DNA of 8,066 nucleotides from Thermoguttaceae bacterium (GTDB lineage: Bacteria > Planctomycetota > Planctomycetia > Pirellulales > Thermoguttaceae): assembly GCA_024653385.1 (NCBI GenBank), contig JANLFZ010000259.1, positions 812 to 8,877 of the forward strand, read 5' to 3'. The position numbers and the translations under genes were made by a program. Each line of letters opens with the position of its first letter. Positions within the stretch are counted from its first letter, which is position 1. This document shows positions 5,811-8,066 of this stretch, piece by piece. A model generated the notes under the pieces. It did not search any database, had not been told where the DNA came from, and saw nothing but the letters and a program-made list of their open reading frames with translations.

Positions 5811-6518
5811 CTACGCCAGCCGTACCGCGTGCCACGCCGCGAGGGTCGGATCGGCATGCGGCCGGACAAACAGCACGGGGCTTCGCCGGCGGCGGTTGGG
5901 CCGGAGGTGCTTGCCCACATCCACTTTCCCCTCGTCCACGAGGTCGCCGGTGTCCAACCGCCGCACCGCGATTCCGCGGGCGCGGATGGCCTCGAGATCT
6001 TGCGGTCCCGAGAGGTTGTCGGGCCACGCGCCGAGCTGGACGATGCGGCCGTCGTCGCCCATCGCGGCCAAGGCCACGGCGGCCAAGGCCCCGATGACGC
6101 CGCCTTCCGTGCCGCCCAGACCCTCCAAGTGCATGCCGTGCCGGGCGGCAAGATCGCGCGCGGTTTCTTGGGAAACCAACTCGCGTTGGCAGCGGGTACC
6201 GAAGGCGAGGACTTCTTCGGGGACCGACTCGGCCACACACAGTCCCGGGTCGCTGCCCGGCACGAACCACGCACGCATCCCTTCCCGGAGCGATTGCATC
6301 AGCCAGCCGAGGTCCGCCCCCGCGCCGCGCGCCACCAGGTGGATCGACGCGGAGCCGTTTTTGCTCGTGCAGGGGACGCGCGGATCGGCCAGCAACTGGT
6401 GGCGCACGATCATGCGGCACTCGAAGCGCGGAGCGACCCGCCGGACAAGGTCGCGCGCGAGCTGGTTCGTGCCCGGCGTACCCGGCATGTCGGTATCGTC
6501 GATCCCCACGTAGATCAC
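5811..6518 (-). CDS. TiaS-like protein (short GIDDTD-motif homologue of tRNA-Ile2 agmatidine synthetase)
   Basis: This 235-residue protein starts with IYVGIDDTDMPGTPGTNQLA. The GIDDTD motif is the signature of the kinase-like domain of archaeal TiaS, which attaches agmatine to C34 of tRNA-Ile2. Further resemblances are DPRVPCTSKNGSASIHL (residues 45-61), comparable to the TiaS N-x-x-x-P-x-x-T-x-x-x-N-G region, GSDPGLCVA (88-96), and EGGVIGALAAVALA (138-151), comparable to the GxIGALAAIG segment. TiaS is about 420 residues with OB-fold and zinc-ribbon domains that bind the tRNA; these are absent here. The C-terminus instead has RRLDTGDLVDEG and DVGKHLRPN (186-208), which look conserved. The GTG start (6518-6516) overlaps the TGA of the membrane-protein gene (GTGA) and has GGAGGAA upstream, so the two are translationally coupled. 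Bacteria normally use TilS for tRNA-Ile2, so the substrate is unknown; the function should not be taken as agmatidine synthesis. Confidence 0.85.
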   Translation of the reverse strand: MIYVGIDDTDMPGTPGTNQLARDLVRRVAPRFECRMIVRHQLLADPRVPCTSKNGSASIHLVARGAGADLGWLMQSLREGMRAWFVPGSDPGLCVAESVPEEVLAFGTRCQRELVSQETARDLAARHGMHLEGLGGTEGGVIGALAAVALAAMGDDGRIVQLGAWPDNLSGPQDLEAIRARGIAVRRLDTGDLVDEGKVDVGKHLRPNRRRRSPVLFVRPHADPTLAAWHAVRLA

Positions 6519-7138
6519 GCGCGTTCCTCCGCGCGGGTGCGGGCCGACTCGGCGAGGCGGAAGCAGACGGCGGCGCTGAGGAGGCCCGCCAGCAACCCGC
6601 AAAGGGCGTAGCTGACCGCGGCTTGGAGCCACCATTCGGCCAGGGGGCGGGCCGCAAGGTGGTCGAGCCCGATGGCTTTCGCCCCGGCCCGAACCCCCAG
6701 CGCCGCGAGATTGGCCCCCAACCCGGCCAGGGCGAAACCGGCATAGAGGCGCCAGCCACGCGGGGCGCGCCACAGGGCGGCATCCAAAAGCGGCCCGAGC
6801 ACCGTGAGACTCGTGATCGCCCCGAGGCCGACGGTGGCCGCGCCAGCCGCTTGGAGCAACGTGGCCGAGCCGGCGGCGCTGAGTCCCATCAGCGAACCGC
6901 CCATTCGGCGAGGGACGACCGCCAATCCCAAAGCCATGGGGAATACAGCGCGGAGGATGGCATGTCCTGGGATGCGCAGCCGCCATTCGAGGAATGTCGT
7001 GGCCAGCGCGGCGGCGACGCCCGCGCCAACCAGAAAGGCGACTTCCGCCTTGTGCAGGCGTTGTCTCCCGTGCGCAAGCGACGGCAGGCGCGTGCCTTGG
7101 GCTAGTCCCGCATGAACGCTCATCGCGGCGGTATGCAT
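6515..7138 (-). CDS. Small polytopic membrane protein of unknown function
   Basis: This 207-residue protein has about six hydrophobic segments: near residues 31-50, 57-76, 83-103, 104-123, 130-150 and 168-193. The N-terminus (about 30 residues) and the C-terminal tail (SARTRAEERA) are polar and charged. A recognisable feature is RLRIPGHAILRAVFPMALGL (54-73) followed by VVPRRMGGSLMG. The size and layout recall S-components of ECF vitamin or metal transporters or CbiM-like proteins, but no diagnostic motif is seen, so no substrate is assigned. The ATG at 7138 is chosen for its AGGAGG five bases upstream; an ATG at 7297 in the same frame would add 53 Arg/Gly/Pro-rich residues and is less likely. 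The gene overlaps the TiaS-like gene by 4 bp, which suggests the two products act together. Confidence 0.8.
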   Translation of the reverse strand: MHTAAMSVHAGLAQGTRLPSLAHGRQRLHKAEVAFLVGAGVAAALATTFLEWRLRIPGHAILRAVFPMALGLAVVPRRMGGSLMGLSAAGSATLLQAAGAATVGLGAITSLTVLGPLLDAALWRAPRGWRLYAGFALAGLGANLAALGVRAGAKAIGLDHLAARPLAEWWLQAAVSYALCGLLAGLLSAAVCFRLAESARTRAEERA

Positions 7139-7299
7139 GGTGGCCTCCTGGGGGGCAAGCGTCGGGAACGGCCTCGCGGGCCGGCGACGAAGCGACCCGC
7201 GCGGCCCGGGGCCAAGTAGCCCAGCCGCAACGCCGAAGCGCATCCCCTTCCCGCGTGCGAACCCGCTTACCCAAACCAATTCGCACGCTCGTGCCATTT
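7139..7299 (-). promoter_or_regulatory. Long, potentially structured 5' leader of the membrane-protein gene
   Basis: About 160 bases separate the predicted transcription start from the start codon. Ten bases into it a perfect 9-bp stem forms between GCGTGCGAA (7288-7280) and TTCGCACGC (7261-7253) around an 18-base loop. CGGGAA (7253-7248) can pair with TTCCCG (7168-7163), enclosing a UUCG-capped hairpin and a 6-bp stem CGCGGG/CCCGCG (7201-7196 with 7180-7175). Such a leader between a strong promoter and a strong ribosome binding site suggests a cis-regulatory RNA. I do not recognise a known riboswitch class, and GC-rich sequence makes such pairings easy to find. Confidence 0.35.
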
Positions 7300-7306
7300 G
7301 CCAACC

Positions 7307-7334
7307 GTTATACCCGCCGCACGCGCCGTGTCAA
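7307..7334 (-). promoter_or_regulatory. Sigma-70-type promoter of the membrane protein and TiaS-like genes
   Basis: On the minus strand TTGACA (7334-7329) and TATAAC (7312-7307) are separated by 16 bases, near consensus. The -35 box includes the TGA stop codon of the ModE-type gene (7333-7331), so the promoter begins exactly where that gene ends. The predicted start of transcription is about 7299. This gives the two downstream genes, and perhaps the pseudopilin gene, their own transcript. Confidence 0.65.
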
Positions 7335-7741
7335 GACGCGGTGGGCGGTTTCGTCGTGGGGGCCGGCGAGGGCACGCGAAAGCGCCGATCGAATTCCTGT
7401 CGCGCGACGTCGAACATACGCTGGCGCAAGGCGTCGTAGTCGCCGACCAGGCGCCGGGCCAGCGGAGTCAGGGCGCTGCGATCGGCCCCTTTGCCGCCGA
7501 CGCGCGTCCGGACCAGGGCCCTGCCGAGGCGGGACTCGGCTTTCTTGATCCGCCCCCAGACGTAACGGTAACTCTTGCCAAGCCGGGCCGCGCCTTCCTT
7601 GATCGACCCCGACGCCTCCACCGCCTTGAGAATCTCGCTCAAACCGTGGCCGAACACGTAATGGCCGTCCAATTCGAGCCAGACTTTGACGCGGGCCTCG
7701 GGCAGTCGCGCGAAGGGAGCGTGGGCAGAGCGTTCGGCCAT
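7331..7741 (-). CDS. Single-domain ModE-type winged-helix transcriptional regulator
   Basis: The 136-residue protein matches the N-terminal DNA-binding domain of ModE: GHGLSEILKAVEASGSIKEG (31-50), then AARLGKSYRYVWGRIKKAES (51-70) as the helix-turn-helix, then a wing with RTRVGGKGADRSALTPLARR (78-97). Full ModE (about 260 residues) has C-terminal Mop domains that bind molybdate; here the protein ends with a short Pro/Thr-rich tail, so it cannot sense molybdate through those domains. Many bacteria carry such ModE-N-only proteins near molybdate or tungstate genes. ATG 7741 is preferred, but GTG 7765 in the same frame would add eight residues; neither has a good Shine-Dalgarno. It probably regulates the cluster that starts right at its stop codon. 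The gene upstream ends about 75 bases earlier, so cotranscription with it is possible. Confidence 0.85.
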   Translation of the reverse strand: MAERSAHAPFARLPEARVKVWLELDGHYVFGHGLSEILKAVEASGSIKEGAARLGKSYRYVWGRIKKAESRLGRALVRTRVGGKGADRSALTPLARRLVGDYDALRQRMFDVARQEFDRRFRVPSPAPTTKPPTAS

Positions 7742-7816
7742 GGGACGATACCGGACAGCAAGCACCGGAGGGCCAACCCGCCAAGATCTCGGGTCGATCC
7801 CTATCGTACCGATTCG

Positions 7817-8066
7817 TCAAACGCCGGACCAGCCCACGCGGGTGTCCGATGGACCCGGCAACCGGGTCGTCGTCTGGTCGAGCGTCCGGTCGACCACGCG
7901 GAACGCGCTGCGCATCTGGTTGAATCCCTGGCCGAAGGCACCGTCGATGAGCGAAACACGGTACGGCTCGCGTTGGATTTCGCCCGGCGGCGTCGCGCTT
8001 GGGGAGACTGCGGCTTGGCGGCTCGCCTGATCGAGCGCGAGGGTTGCCAGCAACGCGGGATCGGCA
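7817..8066 (-). CDS. C-terminal fragment of an unknown protein (partial)
   Basis: The minus strand is open from the right edge to a TGA at 7819-7817, giving about 82 residues that end a gene whose start lies outside the window. The sequence includes YRVSLIDGAFGQGFNQMRSA followed by FRVVDRTLDQTTTRLPG. Third codon positions are GC-rich and amino-acid use is balanced, more so than in the overlapping plus-strand frame, which favours real coding. No domain is recognised. It lies in the same direction as the ModE-type gene, 75 bases upstream of it. Confidence 0.55.
   Translation of the reverse strand, partial: ADPALLATLALDQASRQAAVSPSATPPGEIQREPYRVSLIDGAFGQGFNQMRSAFRVVDRTLDQTTTRLPGPSDTRVGWSGV

Noticed and set aside
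5777..6274. N-terminal extension of the pseudopilin through an upstream open frame
   Set aside because: That stretch overlaps the TiaS-like gene in another frame, and the prepilin leader would become about 190 residues long, which the family does not have.
7139..7297. Upstream ATG at 7297 as the true, possibly leaderless, start of the membrane protein
   Set aside because: The added 53 residues are Arg/Gly/Pro-rich and unlike a membrane-protein N-terminus, and the ATG at 7138 has AGGAGG at ideal spacing. Not fully excluded, because 7297 is only about two bases from the predicted transcription start.
7139..7299. Molybdenum-cofactor or cobalamin riboswitch in the leader
   Set aside because: The ModE-type neighbour made this tempting, but I could not find the conserved core sequences of either class; only generic stems are visible.
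1..8066. CRISPR array, insertion sequence, integrase or attachment-site duplication
   Set aside because: No regularly spaced direct repeats, transposase or integrase motifs, or terminal inverted repeats were found on either strand.

Overview
The window is high-GC bacterial DNA, most probably from a planctomycete (Planctomycetota). The best evidence is a DUF1559 pseudopilin-like protein on the minus strand. It has a type IV prepilin N-terminus (AFTLVELLVVIAIIGLL) and a C-terminal H-X9-DG motif, a combination that is greatly expanded in that phylum. GC-rich third codon positions and GTG starts fit this. No mobile element, CRISPR array or phage gene is visible. The contig is cut at both ends inside genes.

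Layout, left to right. (1) 1-1423, minus: the first 474 codons of a large unrecognised protein with a strong Shine-Dalgarno. (2) 1687-1760, minus: a tRNA with a CAU anticodon, best read as elongator tRNA-Met, flanked by small inverted repeats. (3) 1970-4747, plus: a LysR-type regulator and, overlapping it by one base, a RACo-like corrinoid-protein reductive activator with an N-terminal [2Fe-2S] domain and an ASKHA ATPase domain (DUF4445). The activator reading frame is broken by an apparent one-base indel near 3553. The LysR promoter is an AT-rich island with near-consensus -35 and -10 boxes, two tandem LTTR-type half-palindromes, and a start codon at the predicted transcription start, so the mRNA may be leaderless. 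(4) 4748-4846: a short convergent spacer. (5) 8066-4847, minus, read right to left: the tail of an unknown gene, a single-domain ModE-type winged-helix regulator, an internal promoter with a roughly 160-nt structured leader, a six-helix membrane protein, a TiaS-like GIDDTD protein overlapping it by 4 bp, and the DUF1559 pseudopilin.

How the genes may work together. The LysR-RACo pair looks like a self-regulated redox activation module for a corrinoid protein encoded elsewhere, because no corrinoid methyltransferase is present here. The ModE-type regulator, membrane protein and TiaS-like protein form a compact cluster. ModE families are linked to molybdate or tungstate control, while TiaS enzymes modify tRNA-Ile2 in archaea. 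A shortened TiaS relative in a bacterium, coupled to a small membrane protein and next to a ModE-type regulator, is the most promising candidate for an undescribed function in this window. The functional links are inference from gene order and motifs only.
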